Assembly: GCA_027443745.1 (NCBI GenBank)
Contig: DAIAZB010000205.1
Location: 1 to 8,777, forward strand
Direction: 5' to 3'
Source: Thiomonas sp.
GTDB lineage: Bacteria; Pseudomonadota; Gammaproteobacteria; Burkholderiales; Burkholderiaceae
DNA: 8,777 nt
The position numbers and the translations under genes were made by a program. The notes under the pieces are model-generated. The model saw only the letters and a program-made list of their open reading frames with translations, ran no database searches and was not told the DNA's origin. Of the stretch, positions 1 through 8,160 are shown one piece after another. Positions within the stretch are counted from its first letter, which is position 1. Each line of letters starts with the position of its first letter.

Positions 1-455
1 AGGTCGAAGGTCTGGACTACAGGCGCCTTGAAGTGTCGTCTCCCGGGCTTGATCGCCTGGTAAAGCTGCCGGACGACTGGGAGCGTTTTGCAGGTTTGGA
101 AGTCGAAGTGACCTTGCGCGCTCCTTACAAGGGTCGCAAGAAATACCGCGGTATGTTGCAGGCGCCGAGTGCAGCAGCCACAGTCGGTAGCGCTGAAGCG
201 CCGGCTCAGGCCGATGGCTATGTCATCGTCTGGGACGAAGCTTTGTTGGCCGCTGCTGCGGCGGCGAAGCAGGGTGGGAAAAAATTGAAGGCCGCTCAAG
301 CGACGGCAAAAAAAGCCAAATCCGCCGGCGCGGTTGGGGTGGTCTCGGTGGCGAACGACGCCACGGAGGGCGTGCATGAATTGCGTTTTTCCATGGCCGA
401 GGCGCGCGAAGTCCGTCTCGTGCCGGTGCTTGACTTTAGGGGTCGAAAATCATGA
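1..455 (+). CDS. rimP: Ribosome maturation factor RimP (N-terminus cut by window edge)
   Basis: RimP binds the free 30S subunit and helps its maturation in the cytoplasm. The reading frame is open from base 3, so the gene begins upstream; 150 residues are visible. About ten residues in is the family signature [13 protein letters not shown], which joins the N-terminal alpha/beta domain to the C-terminal Sm-like barrel. By comparison with E. coli RimP (150 residues in all), roughly 65-75 N-terminal residues are missing here. The C-terminal domain is much longer than in E. coli: the barrel starts normally ([22 protein letters not shown]), is interrupted by an Ala/Lys-rich stretch at about 240-371, then resumes with [12 protein letters not shown] and ends in GRKS. 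I recall a variable insert at this place in other Burkholderiales. A GTG at 33 is not the start because it lies inside the conserved signature. The TGA stop overlaps the nusA ATG, which suggests translational coupling. Confidence 0.95.
   Translation, partial: VEGLDYRRLEVSSPGLDRLVKLPDDWERFAGLEVEVTLRAPYKGRKKYRGMLQAPSAAATVGSAEAPAQADGYVIVWDEALLAAAAAAKQGGKKLKAAQATAKKAKSAGAVGVVSVANDATEGVHELRFSMAEAREVRLVPVLDFRGRKS
438..442 (+). promoter_or_regulatory. Ribosome binding site of nusA
   Basis: AGGGG ends 9 nt before the nusA ATG at 452 and lies inside the last codons of rimP. It supports the ATG at 452 as the nusA start, alongside the ATGA stop/start overlap. Confidence 0.6.
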
Positions 456-1930
456 ATCGTGAGCTGCTGATGCTTGTCGATGCGCTGGCGCACGAAAAGA
501 ATGTGGAGAAGGATGTGGTGTTCGGCGCGGTCGAAGCCGCGCTGGCTTCGGCCACGAAGAAGCGCTATCCCGGCGAGGTCGACATTCGCGTTGCCATCGA
601 CCGCGACACGGGTGCTTATGAGAGCTTTCGCCGCTGGCTCGTGGTGCCGGATGAGGCCGGGCTGCAGCAGCCCGACGCCGAAATCCTGCATTTCGAGGCG
701 ATTGAGCAGATCCCCGACATCGAGGTTGGGGATTACATCGAAGAGCCGGTGGAGAGCGTGGAATTCGGCCGTATCGGTGCCCAGGCGGCGAAGCAGGTGA
801 TCCTGCAAAAAATTCGTGACGCCGAACGTGAGCAGATTTTGAATGACTTTCTCGAGCGCAACGACAAGATTTTCGTCGGTACGGTCAAGCGCATGGACAA
901 GGGCGACGCCATTGTCGAGTCCGGTAAGGTCGATGCGCGGCTGCGACGCGGCGACATGATCCAGAAGGAGAATGTCCGCGCCGGCGACCGCGTGCGTGCC
1001 GTCATCTCGAAGATCGACCGCCAGGCCCGAGGCCCGCAAATCGAGCTGTCGCGGACTTCGCCCGAATTCATGAAGGAACTGTTCCGCCTCGAGGTTCCCG
1101 AAATGGAGCAGGGCATGCTGGAGATTAAGTCTTGCGCCCGGGATCCTGGTGTGCGCGCCAAGATTGCCGTGTTGTCGCACGATCGCCGCATCGACCCGAT
1201 CGGCACGTGCATCGGTGTCCGCGGCTCGCGCGTGAATGCCGTGAGCAATGAACTGGGCGGCGAACGCGTCGATATCGTGCTGTGGTCCGAAGATCCGGCG
1301 CAATTCGTCATCGGTGCCTTGGCGCCTGCCAATGTGCAGTCCATCGTTGTCGACGAGGACAAGCATGCCATGGAAGTGGCCGTGGACGAGGAGAACCTGG
1401 CCCTGGCCATCGGGCGTGCCGGACAGAATGTGCGCCTCGCGTCGGAGCTGACCGGCTGGGCCATCAACCTGATGTCGGCCGAGGAGTCACAAAACCGGCA
1501 TACGGCTGAAACCGAAACCATGCGCGAGCTGTTCCGCAATAAGCTCGATGTGGATCAGGAAGTCGCCGACATCCTCATCCAGGAGGGCTTTACCAGCCTG
1601 GAGGAGGTGGCTTATGTGCCGCTGCCGGAAATGCTGGAGATCGAATCGTTCGACGAGGACACGGTGCATGAACTGCGCAACCGCGCCCGCGACGCCTTGC
1701 TGACGCAGGAACTGGCCAGCGAGCAAAAGCTCGAGGAAGTGTCGCAAGACCTCAAGAGTCTCGAGGGTCTGTCCAGCGACGATATCGCGAAGCTGGTCGA
1801 TGCCGGCATTCAAACCCGTGACGACCTGGCCGATCTGGCCGTGGACGAACTCACGGCCATTACCGGGGCTGAGGAAGCTCAGGCCAGCGCGCTCATTCTC
1901 CAGGCTCGCGAACATTGGTTCAACGCCTGA
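452..1930 (+). CDS. nusA: Transcription termination/antitermination factor NusA
   Basis: NusA binds RNA polymerase and nascent RNA and modulates pausing, intrinsic and Rho termination, and rRNA or phage-type antitermination. The 492-residue product is close to the E. coli length (495) and appears complete. An N-terminal RNA-polymerase-binding domain covers residues 1-125 ([18 protein letters not shown] at the start). An S1 domain lies at about 137-200 ([20 protein letters not shown]). Two KH domains follow, with GxxG loops GVRG at 255-258 and GRAG at 321-324. The C-terminus carries two acidic helix-hairpin-helix repeats (about 365-425 and 435-490); such a doubled C-terminus is typical of proteobacterial NusA and, in E. 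coli, contacts the RNA polymerase alpha subunit C-terminal domain and N protein. The start overlaps the rimP stop by 4 nt. In E. coli NusA represses its own operon, but the operon leader lies outside this window, so that cannot be judged here. Confidence 0.97.
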   Translation: MNRELLMLVDALAHEKNVEKDVVFGAVEAALASATKKRYPGEVDIRVAIDRDTGAYESFRRWLVVPDEAGLQQPDAEILHFEAIEQIPDIEVGDYIEEPVESVEFGRIGAQAAKQVILQKIRDAEREQILNDFLERNDKIFVGTVKRMDKGDAIVESGKVDARLRRGDMIQKENVRAGDRVRAVISKIDRQARGPQIELSRTSPEFMKELFRLEVPEMEQGMLEIKSCARDPGVRAKIAVLSHDRRIDPIGTCIGVRGSRVNAVSNELGGERVDIVLWSEDPAQFVIGALAPANVQSIVVDEDKHAMEVAVDEENLALAIGRAGQNVRLASELTGWAINLMSAEESQNRHTAETETMRELFRNKLDVDQEVADILIQEGFTSLEEVAYVPLPEMLEIESFDEDTVHELRNRARDALLTQELASEQKLEEVSQDLKSLEGLSSDDIAKLVDAGIQTRDDLADLAVDELTAITGAEEAQASALILQAREHWFNA

Positions 1931-1942
1931 GAATTGCGAAGC

Positions 1943-1947
1943 AAGGA
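1943..1947 (+). promoter_or_regulatory. Ribosome binding site of infB
   Basis: AAGGA lies 7 nt upstream of the ATG at 1955. It favours that ATG over the in-frame TTG at 1934, which lies upstream of this site and would add seven residues not seen in the family. Confidence 0.7.
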
Positions 1948-1954
1948 ACCACCC

Positions 1955-4807
1955 ATGGCACAAACAACCGTCGCGCAACTCGCCACAGAGCTGCACATTC
2001 CCGCCACCCAATTGCTGGAGCAATTGGCAGCTGCCAGTGTGCACAAACAAACGCCCGACGACCCGATCAGCGATGTCGACAAGGCGCGTCTGCTTGACCA
2101 TCTGCGTGTGGCTCATGGCGTGGTTGGCGCGGATCGTAAAAAAATCACGCTGACGCGCAAGCAGACCACGGAAATCAAGCAGGCCGATTCGACCGGCAAG
2201 GCACGCACCATCCAGGTCGAGATTCGCAAGAAACGCGTGTTTGTCAAGCGCGACGAGATGACGCCTGCAGAGCCTGCGGCTCGCGTGGTCACGCAACCCG
2301 TGGTGGACGAAGCCGAGCTGCGTCGACGCGAGGACGACGCGAAACGTCAGTCCGAGTTATTGGCACGCCAGGCCGAGGAGATCGGCAAGCGCCAGCGCGA
2401 AGAAGAGGCGGCTGCACGAGTTCGTGCTGCTGCACAACAACGACAAGATGAAGAGCGCCGCTTGCAAGCTGAGGCCAAGTCTGCCATCGCGGCACAGCAG
2501 CCACCCGAGCAGGACGATGACAAAGCGCGCAAGGCTGCCGAGGCGCAAGCGCAAGAGCAGGCTGCGGCTGCGTTGAAGCTGGATTCCAAGCGCGCTGCGG
2601 AGGCAGCGGCATCCGTCGCCCGCGCGGCTGAGCTCGAGTCTGTGCAAGTGCGTCGCAAAGCTGCCGAAAACGAAGCTGCGGCCATTCGCGACATGCTCTC
2701 TCGCCCTCGCGCGGTGTTGCACTCTCCCAAGCCTGAAGTCACCAAAACGGCTGAGGTTGCCGCCAAGGCGGGGGCCACGATCAAGGGCACCATCCACAAA
2801 CCTGCTGCTGGCACAGCCAAGCCCGCGGGCGTGGCAGCCACCACCACGACGGCAGGCGCGAAGGATAAGAAACAGGTCAAGTCCGAGCAGTTGTCATCAT
2901 CCTGGGCTGACGAGGCCGCGAAGCGCCGCGCCATCAAGACACGTGGTGACGCTACTGGCGGTACGGCTGCCTGGCGCGGTGCCAAGGGCGGCTCACGTCG
3001 CGATTCGCGTGAAAAAGAAGCGCCACGTTTTGTGGTGCCAGTCGAGCCGCAAGTGCGTGAGGTGCATGTACCCGAAACGATCTCCGTTGGCGATCTAGCC
3101 CACAAGATGGCGGTGAAGGCGTCCGAGGTCATCAAGGTGCTGATGAAGCTGGGCCAGATGGTGACCATCAACCAGGTGTTGGACCAGGAAACCGCGATGA
3201 TCATCGTGCAGGAAATGGGCCATACCGCCATAGCGGCCAAACTTGACGATCCGGAAACCTTCCTCCAGGAGGATGGCCAGATTCCGCAAGAACTGACCTT
3301 GCTTCCACGCGCGCCCGTGGTCACGGTGATGGGACACGTCGACCACGGGAAGACGTCCTTGCTGGACTACATCCGCCGTGCCAAGGTGGCCTCAGGCGAG
3401 GCAGGCGGCATTACCCAGCACATCGGCGCCTATCACGTCACCACGCCGCGCGGCATGATCACCTTCCTCGACACTCCCGGCCACGAGGCCTTCACCGCCA
3501 TGCGGGCGCGTGGCGCGAAAGCCACCGATATCGTCATTCTGGTGGTCGCTGCCGACGATGGCGTGATGCCACAGACGAAAGAGGCCATCGCCCACGCCAA
3601 AGCGGCGGGCGTGCCCATCGTCGTGGCGATGAACAAGATCGACAAGCCTGATGCGAACCCCGAGCGCGTGAAGCAGGAACTGGTGGCTGAGCAGGTCGTG
3701 CCCGAAGAGTACGGCGGCGAATCACCGTTCGTGTCGGTATCGGCCAAAACCGGCCAAGGCATCGACGAGTTGTTGGAACAAGTGCTGTTGCAGGCCGAGG
3801 TGCTGGAACTCAAGGCGCCGGAGGACGCGCCGGCCAAAGGGCTGGTGATTGAGGCCAGGCTCGACAAGGGCCGCGGTCCGGTGGCCACGGTGCTGGTCCT
3901 CTCGGGCACGCTCAGGCGCGGTGACGCGGTGCTGGCAGGCTCCAGTTATGGTCGCGTGCGCGCCATGCTGGACGAGGTTGGCAAGCTGGTGCCGAGTGCG
4001 GGACCCTCGATACCGGTGGAAATCCAGGGCTTGACGGAAGTTCCCGTCGCCGGTGAGGAAATCATCGTTCTACAGGACGACCGCAAGGCCCGCGAGATCG
4101 CCCTGTTCCGCCAGGGCAAGTTCCGCGATGTCAAGCTGGCGCGCCAGCAGGCCGCGAAACTGGAAAACATGTTCGACCAGATGGTCGAGGGCATGCAAAC
4201 CCTCAATCTCATCATCAAGTCTGACGTGCAGGGTTCGCAGGAAGCGCTGGTGCATGCGCTCACCAGACTCTCGACCGAGGAGATCAAGGTCCAGGTGGTG
4301 CATGCGGCGGTTGGCGGCATCACCGAGAGCGATGTGAATCTGGCGATCGCCTCTCGGGCCGTGATCATCGGCTTCAACACCCGCGCCGACGCGGGTTCGC
4401 GCAAACTGGCCGAGCAGAATGGCATCGACATTCGCTACTACAACATCATCTACGAAGCCGTCGACGAGATCAAAGCTGCCATGTCAGGCATGCTCACGCC
4501 GGAGAAGAAAGAAGAGACCCTGGGCTTGGTCGAGGTGCGCGAGGTCTATCGCATCACCAAGGTCGGCACCGTGGCGGGCTGCATGGTTCTGTCCGGCCTT
4601 GTCAAGCGTTCGGCCCAAGTGCGGGTGCTGCGCGACAACGTGGTCATCCATACGGGCGAGCTCGACTCTCTCAAACGCTTCAAGGACGATGCGCGCGAGG
4701 TCAAGGAAGGTTTCGAGTGCGGTTTGTCGCTGAAGAATTTCCAAGACCTGGAAAAAGGCGATCAACTCGAAGTGTTCGAAGTCAAGGAAGTCGCGCGCAC
4801 GCTTTGA
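1955..4807 (+). CDS. infB: Translation initiation factor IF-2
   Basis: IF-2 is the GTPase that delivers formyl-methionyl-tRNA to the 30S subunit and promotes 50S joining. The product is 950 residues, somewhat longer than E. coli IF-2 (890). Residues 1-50 ([24 protein letters not shown]) are a first IF2_N domain. Residues about 100-360 form a long charged linker rich in Ala, Glu, Lys, Arg and Gln, probably helical or disordered, ending in an Arg/Gly-rich piece. A second IF2_N domain is at about 366-420 ([16 protein letters not shown]). The G domain has G1 GHVDHGKT at 460-467, G3 DTPGH at 506-510, G4 NKID at 560-563 and G5 SAK at 596-598. Domain II starts near 627, domain III follows, and domain C2, which binds the initiator tRNA, is at about 848-950 with a conserved Cys at 922. 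All catalytic motifs are intact. E. coli makes shorter IF-2 forms from internal starts; I see internal Met codons (residues 102 and 247) but no convincing binding site for either. Confidence 0.97.
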   Translation: MAQTTVAQLATELHIPATQLLEQLAAASVHKQTPDDPISDVDKARLLDHLRVAHGVVGADRKKITLTRKQTTEIKQADSTGKARTIQVEIRKKRVFVKRDEMTPAEPAARVVTQPVVDEAELRRREDDAKRQSELLARQAEEIGKRQREEEAAARVRAAAQQRQDEERRLQAEAKSAIAAQQPPEQDDDKARKAAEAQAQEQAAAALKLDSKRAAEAAASVARAAELESVQVRRKAAENEAAAIRDMLSRPRAVLHSPKPEVTKTAEVAAKAGATIKGTIHKPAAGTAKPAGVAATTTTAGAKDKKQVKSEQLSSSWADEAAKRRAIKTRGDATGGTAAWRGAKGGSRRDSREKEAPRFVVPVEPQVREVHVPETISVGDLAHKMAVKASEVIKVLMKLGQMVTINQVLDQETAMIIVQEMGHTAIAAKLDDPETFLQEDGQIPQELTLLPRAPVVTVMGHVDHGKTSLLDYIRRAKVASGEAGGITQHIGAYHVTTPRGMITFLDTPGHEAFTAMRARGAKATDIVILVVAADDGVMPQTKEAIAHAKAAGVPIVVAMNKIDKPDANPERVKQELVAEQVVPEEYGGESPFVSVSAKTGQGIDELLEQVLLQAEVLELKAPEDAPAKGLVIEARLDKGRGPVATVLVLSGTLRRGDAVLAGSSYGRVRAMLDEVGKLVPSAGPSIPVEIQGLTEVPVAGEEIIVLQDDRKAREIALFRQGKFRDVKLARQQAAKLENMFDQMVEGMQTLNLIIKSDVQGSQEALVHALTRLSTEEIKVQVVHAAVGGITESDVNLAIASRAVIIGFNTRADAGSRKLAEQNGIDIRYYNIIYEAVDEIKAAMSGMLTPEKKEETLGLVEVREVYRITKVGTVAGCMVLSGLVKRSAQVRVLRDNVVIHTGELDSLKRFKDDAREVKEGFECGLSLKNFQDLEKGDQLEVFEVKEVARTL

Positions 4808-4924
4808 CGCAACAGCCGCCGCGCCGTCACCACCTGGACGTGGTTGCGGCGCGGGCTTTGCGTTGTTGCAGCCGCTGTCGCGTCAGCGATTCCATATCAG
4901 TCTCCACCGCGATTCACTCAGTTC
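4808..4924 (+). other. infB-rbfA intergenic spacer
   Basis: A 117-nt non-coding gap, the longest in the window. Its first half holds a strong hairpin (4819-4854); the rest shows no clear promoter and no good ribosome binding site for rbfA. The rbfA frame stays open through the second half of the gap, but the residues it would encode do not resemble RbfA. Confidence 0.7.
4819..4854 (+). terminator. GC-rich hairpin after infB: possible weak terminator or processing/attenuation stem
   Basis: CCGCGCCG (4819-4826) pairs perfectly with CGGCGCGG (4847-4854). The stem continues after one wobble (T4827-G4846) and one mismatch with ACCAC (4829-4833) against GTGGT (4840-4844), closing a 6-nt CTGGAC loop. 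It begins 11 nt after the infB stop. The bases that follow (GCTTTGCGTTGTTG) are only moderately T-rich, so a full intrinsic terminator is doubtful. Partial termination, which would lower rbfA-truB-typA relative to nusA-infB, or protection of the upstream mRNA 3' end would fit better. Confidence 0.5.
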
Positions 4925-5293
4925 ATGCCACGTCAGGCCAGCAGTCCACACCGCGTTCACCGTATCGCCGACCAGATCCAGCGCGATCTGTCGGCGTTGA
5001 TTCCGCGTGAGCTGCGTGACCCGCGCATCGGCCTGGTGACCATTGCCGATGTCCAACTCACGCCCGATTACGCGCATGCACGTGTCTTTTTTACCGTGCT
5101 GGGCGGCGAACCCGAACATGTGGCTGCGGCGCTCAACGAGCGCGCCGGCTATTTGCACAGCCTGTTGTTCAAGCGCTTGCGCATCCACACCGTGCCGACG
5201 CTGCACTTCGTGTTCGATCAATCCACCAGCAAAGCCAGCGATATGAATGCGCTCATCGCCCAGGCGGTCGCCACGACGGTCAAGGACGATTGA
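4925..5293 (+). CDS. rbfA: 30S ribosome-binding factor RbfA
   Basis: RbfA is a small KH-fold protein that binds the 30S subunit, helps 16S rRNA 5'-end maturation and supports growth in the cold. The 122-residue product fits the family length. Visible family marks are [14 protein letters not shown] (residues 13-26), the [10 protein letters not shown] segment (31-40), the beta strand ARVFFTVLG (52-60), an Ala-Gly pair at 74-75 at the kink of the interrupted KH helix, and [10 protein letters not shown] (91-100). ATG at 4925 is chosen because the homology begins a few residues after it. An in-frame TTG at 4844 would add 27 residues with no family match and would start inside a hairpin. No good Shine-Dalgarno site precedes the ATG (the bases are GATTCACTCAGTTC), so initiation may be weak. 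The stop lies 26 nt before the truB ATG. Confidence 0.93.
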   Translation: MPRQASSPHRVHRIADQIQRDLSALIPRELRDPRIGLVTIADVQLTPDYAHARVFFTVLGGEPEHVAAALNERAGYLHSLLFKRLRIHTVPTLHFVFDQSTSKASDMNALIAQAVATTVKDD

Positions 5294-5319
5294 GCGCCCT
5301 GCGCTCGGTCGGATGTTTC

Positions 5320-6264
5320 ATGGTTGCAAGCCAACGGCAACGCTCCAACTGGCAGTCGGTGCATGGCGTCATGCTGCTTGATAAGCCACGTGGTTGCACT
5401 TCGCAGACCGCGCTGCAGCAGGTGCGTCGCGCGTTGCGCGCCGAGAAGGCTGGCCACACCGGCACACTCGACCCCCTGGCCGACGGCTTGTTGCCGCTGT
5501 GCTTCGGCGCGGCCACCAAGTTCGCCCAGATGCACCTGGATGCGGACAAGGCCTACCGGGCGGTGCTGCAACTCGGCGTCACCACCACCACGGACGATGG
5601 TGAGGGTGAGGTGATCGAGCGCAAGGCCTTGCCCGACTGGACGAGTGTGGAACTGCGGCGAGTGCTGCAAGGCTTCGTCGGCACGATCGCGCAGACTCCG
5701 CCGATCTACAGTGCCCTCAAGCGCGCCGGCAAGCCGTTGTATGCGTATGCACGCAGTGGTCAAGAAATCGACGTTGCTTCGCGCCAGGTGCGTATCGACG
5801 CCATTGACCTCGTGGCGTTGCAGGACGACGTGCTCACCCTCGACGTGCGCTGCGGCAAGGGCACCTACATTCGAGCGCTGGCGCGCGACATTGGCCAGAA
5901 GCTCGGCTGCGGCGCTCATCTTGCCGCCTTGCGCCGCACCGCGAGCGGCGGTTTCGAGATCGGCCAGGCCTGTACGCTGGATGCCGTATGCGGCCTCGAT
6001 GCTGACGCCGCGCAGGCCCATTTGCTGCCCGTCGATTCTCTGGTGCAGGGATTGCCGCGCGTCGATCTCGATGCATCGCTATGCGCTCGCTTGCTTCACG
6101 GCCAGACCGTTGTGCCTGAACTGGGGCCAAGCGTGCCGCACGGCCAGGTGCGTGTGCATGGAGGGACCTCCCCCCATCTTTCATTTCTCGGCGTTGCGCA
6201 GTGGGATGGGCATGTGCTCTCCCCGCAACGCCTGCTGAGCAACGAGGAACTGCAAGCGCAGTGA
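5320..6264 (+). CDS. truB: tRNA pseudouridine(55) synthase TruB
   Basis: TruB isomerises U55 to pseudouridine in the T arm of nearly all elongator tRNAs. From ATG 5320 the product is 314 residues, the same as E. coli TruB. The catalytic motif GHTGTLDP is at 45-52 with the nucleophile Asp51. Other family marks are AYRAVLQLG (Tyr79), QTPPIYSALK (125-134), GTYIRALARD (181-190, Arg185) and LRRTASGGF (204-212). The C-terminal part from about 246 is a PUA-like domain. Start choice is not certain: an in-frame TTG at 5290 overlaps the rbfA stop (TTGA) with AAGGA only 3 nt before it, and would add ten residues. ATG 5320 has only a weak GGTCGGA-like site but fits the family length better. TypA starts 7 nt after the stop, so the two are probably co-transcribed. 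Confidence 0.95.
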   Translation: MVASQRQRSNWQSVHGVMLLDKPRGCTSQTALQQVRRALRAEKAGHTGTLDPLADGLLPLCFGAATKFAQMHLDADKAYRAVLQLGVTTTTDDGEGEVIERKALPDWTSVELRRVLQGFVGTIAQTPPIYSALKRAGKPLYAYARSGQEIDVASRQVRIDAIDLVALQDDVLTLDVRCGKGTYIRALARDIGQKLGCGAHLAALRRTASGGFEIGQACTLDAVCGLDADAAQAHLLPVDSLVQGLPRVDLDASLCARLLHGQTVVPELGPSVPHGQVRVHGGTSPHLSFLGVAQWDGHVLSPQRLLSNEELQAQ

Positions 6265-6271
6265 ACACACC

Positions 6272-8098
6272 ATGACACGATCCATTCGCAACATCGCCAT
6301 CATCGCTCACGTCGACCACGGTAAGACCACCATGGTCGACCAACTGCTGCGCCAGTCCGGCACCTTTCGCCAGAACCAGCAGATCGCCGAGCGGGTGATG
6401 GACTCCAACGATCTCGAAAAAGAGCGCGGCATCACCATTCTGTCGAAGAACTGCGCGGTCGAATGGAAAGGCACGCACATCAACATCGTCGACACCCCTG
6501 GCCACGCCGACTTTGGTGGCGAGGTCGAACGCGTGCTGTCGATGGTGGACAGCGTGCTGCTGCTGGTCGATGCTGTCGAAGGCCCGATGCCGCAGACCCG
6601 CTTCGTCACCAAGAAGGCACTGGCGCTGGGCCTCAAGCCGATCGTCGTCGTCAACAAGGTGGATCGACCCGGCGCGCGCGCCGACTACGTCATCAACGCC
6701 ACCTTCGAACTGTTCGACAGACTCGGCGCCACCGAAGAACAACTCGACTTCCCGGTGATCTACGCCTCCGGCCTGAACGGCTGGGCGAGTCTGACGCCGG
6801 GCGAGGCCGGCACCGACCTGGCGCCGCTGTTCGACGCCGTGCTGCAGCATGTGCCCGCTCACGCGGGGCTGGCGGCCGATCCGTTGCAGCTCCAAATCTG
6901 CTCACTCGACTACTCCACCTTCGTGGGCCGCATCGGCATTGGTCGCATCAACAGCGGCACGCTCAAGCCGATGCAGGACGTGGCGGTGTACAGCGGCCCC
7001 GATTCCACCCCGTTCAAGGCGCGAGTCAACCAGGTGCTCAAGTTCGAGGGCCTGGAGCGCAAGCAGGCTGAAAGCGCGGGGCCAGGCGATATCGTGCTGA
7101 TCAACGGCATCGAGGATGTCGGCGTCGGCGTGACCCTCACCAGCATCGACAATCCACGCCCCCTGCCCATGTTGCTGGTCGATGAGCCGACCCTGAACAT
7201 GAATTTCTGCGTCAACACCAGCCCGCTGGCCGGTCGTGAAGGCAAGTTCGTCACCAGCCGCCAGATTCGCGATCGCCTCGACCGAGAGTTGCAAAGCAAC
7301 GTCGCCCTGCGCGTGAAAGACACCGACGAAGATGGCATCTTCGAAGTCTCCGGACGCGGTGAATTGCACCTCACCATCCTGCTGGAAAACATGCGCCGCG
7401 AAGGTTTTGAATTGGCCGTGAGCAAACCACGGGTGGTGTTCCATGATGTCGGCGGCCAGCGTCACGAGCCGATCGAGTTGGTGACTGCCGACGTGGAAGA
7501 GCAACACCAGGGCGGCGTGATGCAAGCCCTCGGCGAGCGCCGTGGTGAACTCGTGAACATGGAGCCCGACGGCATGGGACGCGTGCGCCTGGAGTACCGC
7601 ATTCCGGCGCGCGGCCTGATCGGCTTCCAGAACGAATTCATGAACCTGACGCGCGGCACCGGGCTCATCAGCAACATCTTCGACGGCTACGGGGCCTATC
7701 GCGGCGAAATCTCCGGGCGCAAGAATGGCGTGCTCATCAGCCAGGATCAAGGCGAGATCGTCACCTACGCCCTGGGCAAGCTCGACGACCGCGGTCGCAT
7801 GTTCGTAAAACCGGGCGACCCGGTGTACGAAGGCATGATCGTGGGCATTCACAGCCGCGACAACGATCTCATCGTCAATGCTGTGCGAGCCAAGCAACTC
7901 ACCAATTTTCGTGTCTCGGGCAAGGAAGACGCCATCAAGATCACACCGCCGATCGAACTCACGCTCGAGTACGCGGTGGAGTTCATCGAGGACGACGAAC
8001 TGGTCGAAATCACGCCCAAGTCCATCCGCTTGCGCAAGCGTTATCTCACCGAGCACGAGCGCAAGCGCGCTGGCCGCTCCGATGCACAAGCCGCCTGA
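6272..8098 (+). CDS. typA: Ribosome-associated GTPase TypA/BipA
   Basis: TypA (BipA) is an EF-G-like translational GTPase that binds the ribosome and is linked to 50S assembly, cold growth, stress response and virulence control in various bacteria. The 608-residue product matches the usual length (E. coli about 607). G1 AHVDHGKT is at 12-19, the switch I segment ERGITI at 51-56, G3 DTPGH at 74-78 and G4 NKVD at 128-131. After the GTPase domain come a beta-barrel domain II (about 200-295), the EF-G-like domains III and V ([21 protein letters not shown] marks the first), and the TypA-specific C-terminal domain with [19 protein letters not shown] and [13 protein letters not shown]. The protein looks intact. 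ATG 6272 is set by the family N-terminus ([14 protein letters not shown]). No Shine-Dalgarno sequence is close to it; the nearest (GAGGAA at 6244) is 22 nt away, so translation may depend on coupling to truB. Confidence 0.97.
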   Translation: MTRSIRNIAIIAHVDHGKTTMVDQLLRQSGTFRQNQQIAERVMDSNDLEKERGITILSKNCAVEWKGTHINIVDTPGHADFGGEVERVLSMVDSVLLLVDAVEGPMPQTRFVTKKALALGLKPIVVVNKVDRPGARADYVINATFELFDRLGATEEQLDFPVIYASGLNGWASLTPGEAGTDLAPLFDAVLQHVPAHAGLAADPLQLQICSLDYSTFVGRIGIGRINSGTLKPMQDVAVYSGPDSTPFKARVNQVLKFEGLERKQAESAGPGDIVLINGIEDVGVGVTLTSIDNPRPLPMLLVDEPTLNMNFCVNTSPLAGREGKFVTSRQIRDRLDRELQSNVALRVKDTDEDGIFEVSGRGELHLTILLENMRREGFELAVSKPRVVFHDVGGQRHEPIELVTADVEEQHQGGVMQALGERRGELVNMEPDGMGRVRLEYRIPARGLIGFQNEFMNLTRGTGLISNIFDGYGAYRGEISGRKNGVLISQDQGEIVTYALGKLDDRGRMFVKPGDPVYEGMIVGIHSRDNDLIVNAVRAKQLTNFRVSGKEDAIKITPPIELTLEYAVEFIEDDELVEITPKSIRLRKRYLTEHERKRAGRSDAQAA

Positions 8099-8104
8099 GG
8101 CGGC
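8090..8104 (+). repeat. Inverted repeat with the typA stop codon as its loop
   Basis: GCCGCC (8090-8095) and GGCGGC (8099-8104) are perfect inverted copies around the TGA stop (8096-8098), giving a 6-bp all-GC stem with a 3-nt loop. No T-run follows (CGGTTCACCC), so it is not a typical intrinsic terminator. Confidence 0.6.
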
Positions 8105-8110
8105 CGGTTC

Positions 8111-8135
8111 ACCCTCGCGTCAGCGTTGACGGGGT
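8111..8135 (+). repeat. Imperfect hairpin covering the transporter's ribosome binding site
   Basis: CGTCA (8118-8122) pairs with TGACG (8127-8131) around a GCGT loop, and ACCC (8111-8114) can pair with GGGT (8132-8135), leaving a 3-nt bulge TCG on the 5' side. Its 3' arm contains the GGGG proposed as Shine-Dalgarno of the downstream gene. Confidence 0.5.
8131..8134 (+). promoter_or_regulatory. Probable ribosome binding site of the EamA gene
   Basis: GGGG, in the context ACGGGGTT, lies 5 nt before GTG 8140. It is the reason for choosing that GTG over ATG 8185, which has no comparable site close upstream. Confidence 0.5.
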
Positions 8136-8160
8136 TGTCGTGTCACACGACGTCCGACCC
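8132..8160 (+). repeat. Inverted repeat spanning the GTG start of the transporter gene
   Basis: GTCGTG (8137-8142) and CACGAC (8146-8151) are perfect inverted copies around TCA. The stem can extend by a T8136-G8152 wobble and, past a 4-nt bulge (8153-8156), by GGGT (8132-8135) with ACCC (8157-8160). The GTG start codon (8140-8142) lies in the 5' arm. It could be an RNA stem that limits initiation, or a protein-binding palindrome, or chance in GC-rich DNA. Confidence 0.5.

Noticed and set aside
296..1366. 356-codon open frame on the minus strand opposite rimP/nusA
   Set aside because: It lies opposite strongly conserved nusA codons in a GC-rich genome, where long antisense frames are common. 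The translation resembles no family I know.
1934..1954. Upstream TTG start for infB
   Set aside because: The AAGGA site lies between this TTG and ATG 1955, and the family N-terminus begins with MAQ at 1955.
4863..4898. Possible promoter (TTGCAG / CATATC) before rbfA
   Set aside because: The -10 match is poor and the spacing is about 21 nt, too long for a normal sigma-70 promoter.
4844..4924. Upstream TTG start for rbfA adding 27 residues
   Set aside because: The added residues do not resemble RbfA, and the TTG lies inside the hairpin stem.
6160..6171. GGAGG/CCTCC inside truB as an internal binding site or hairpin
   Set aside because: It is within the conserved TruB C-terminal domain, the loop would be only two to four bases, and no start codon of a supported gene follows at the right distance.
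5834..6895. 353-codon open frame on the minus strand opposite truB/typA
   Set aside because: It is a shadow of truB and typA codon usage; it crosses the junction of two well-supported genes and has no recognisable motif.
6902..8089. 395-codon open frame on the minus strand opposite typA
   Set aside because: The typA frame is intact and conserved along the whole stretch, and the antisense translation has no family features.
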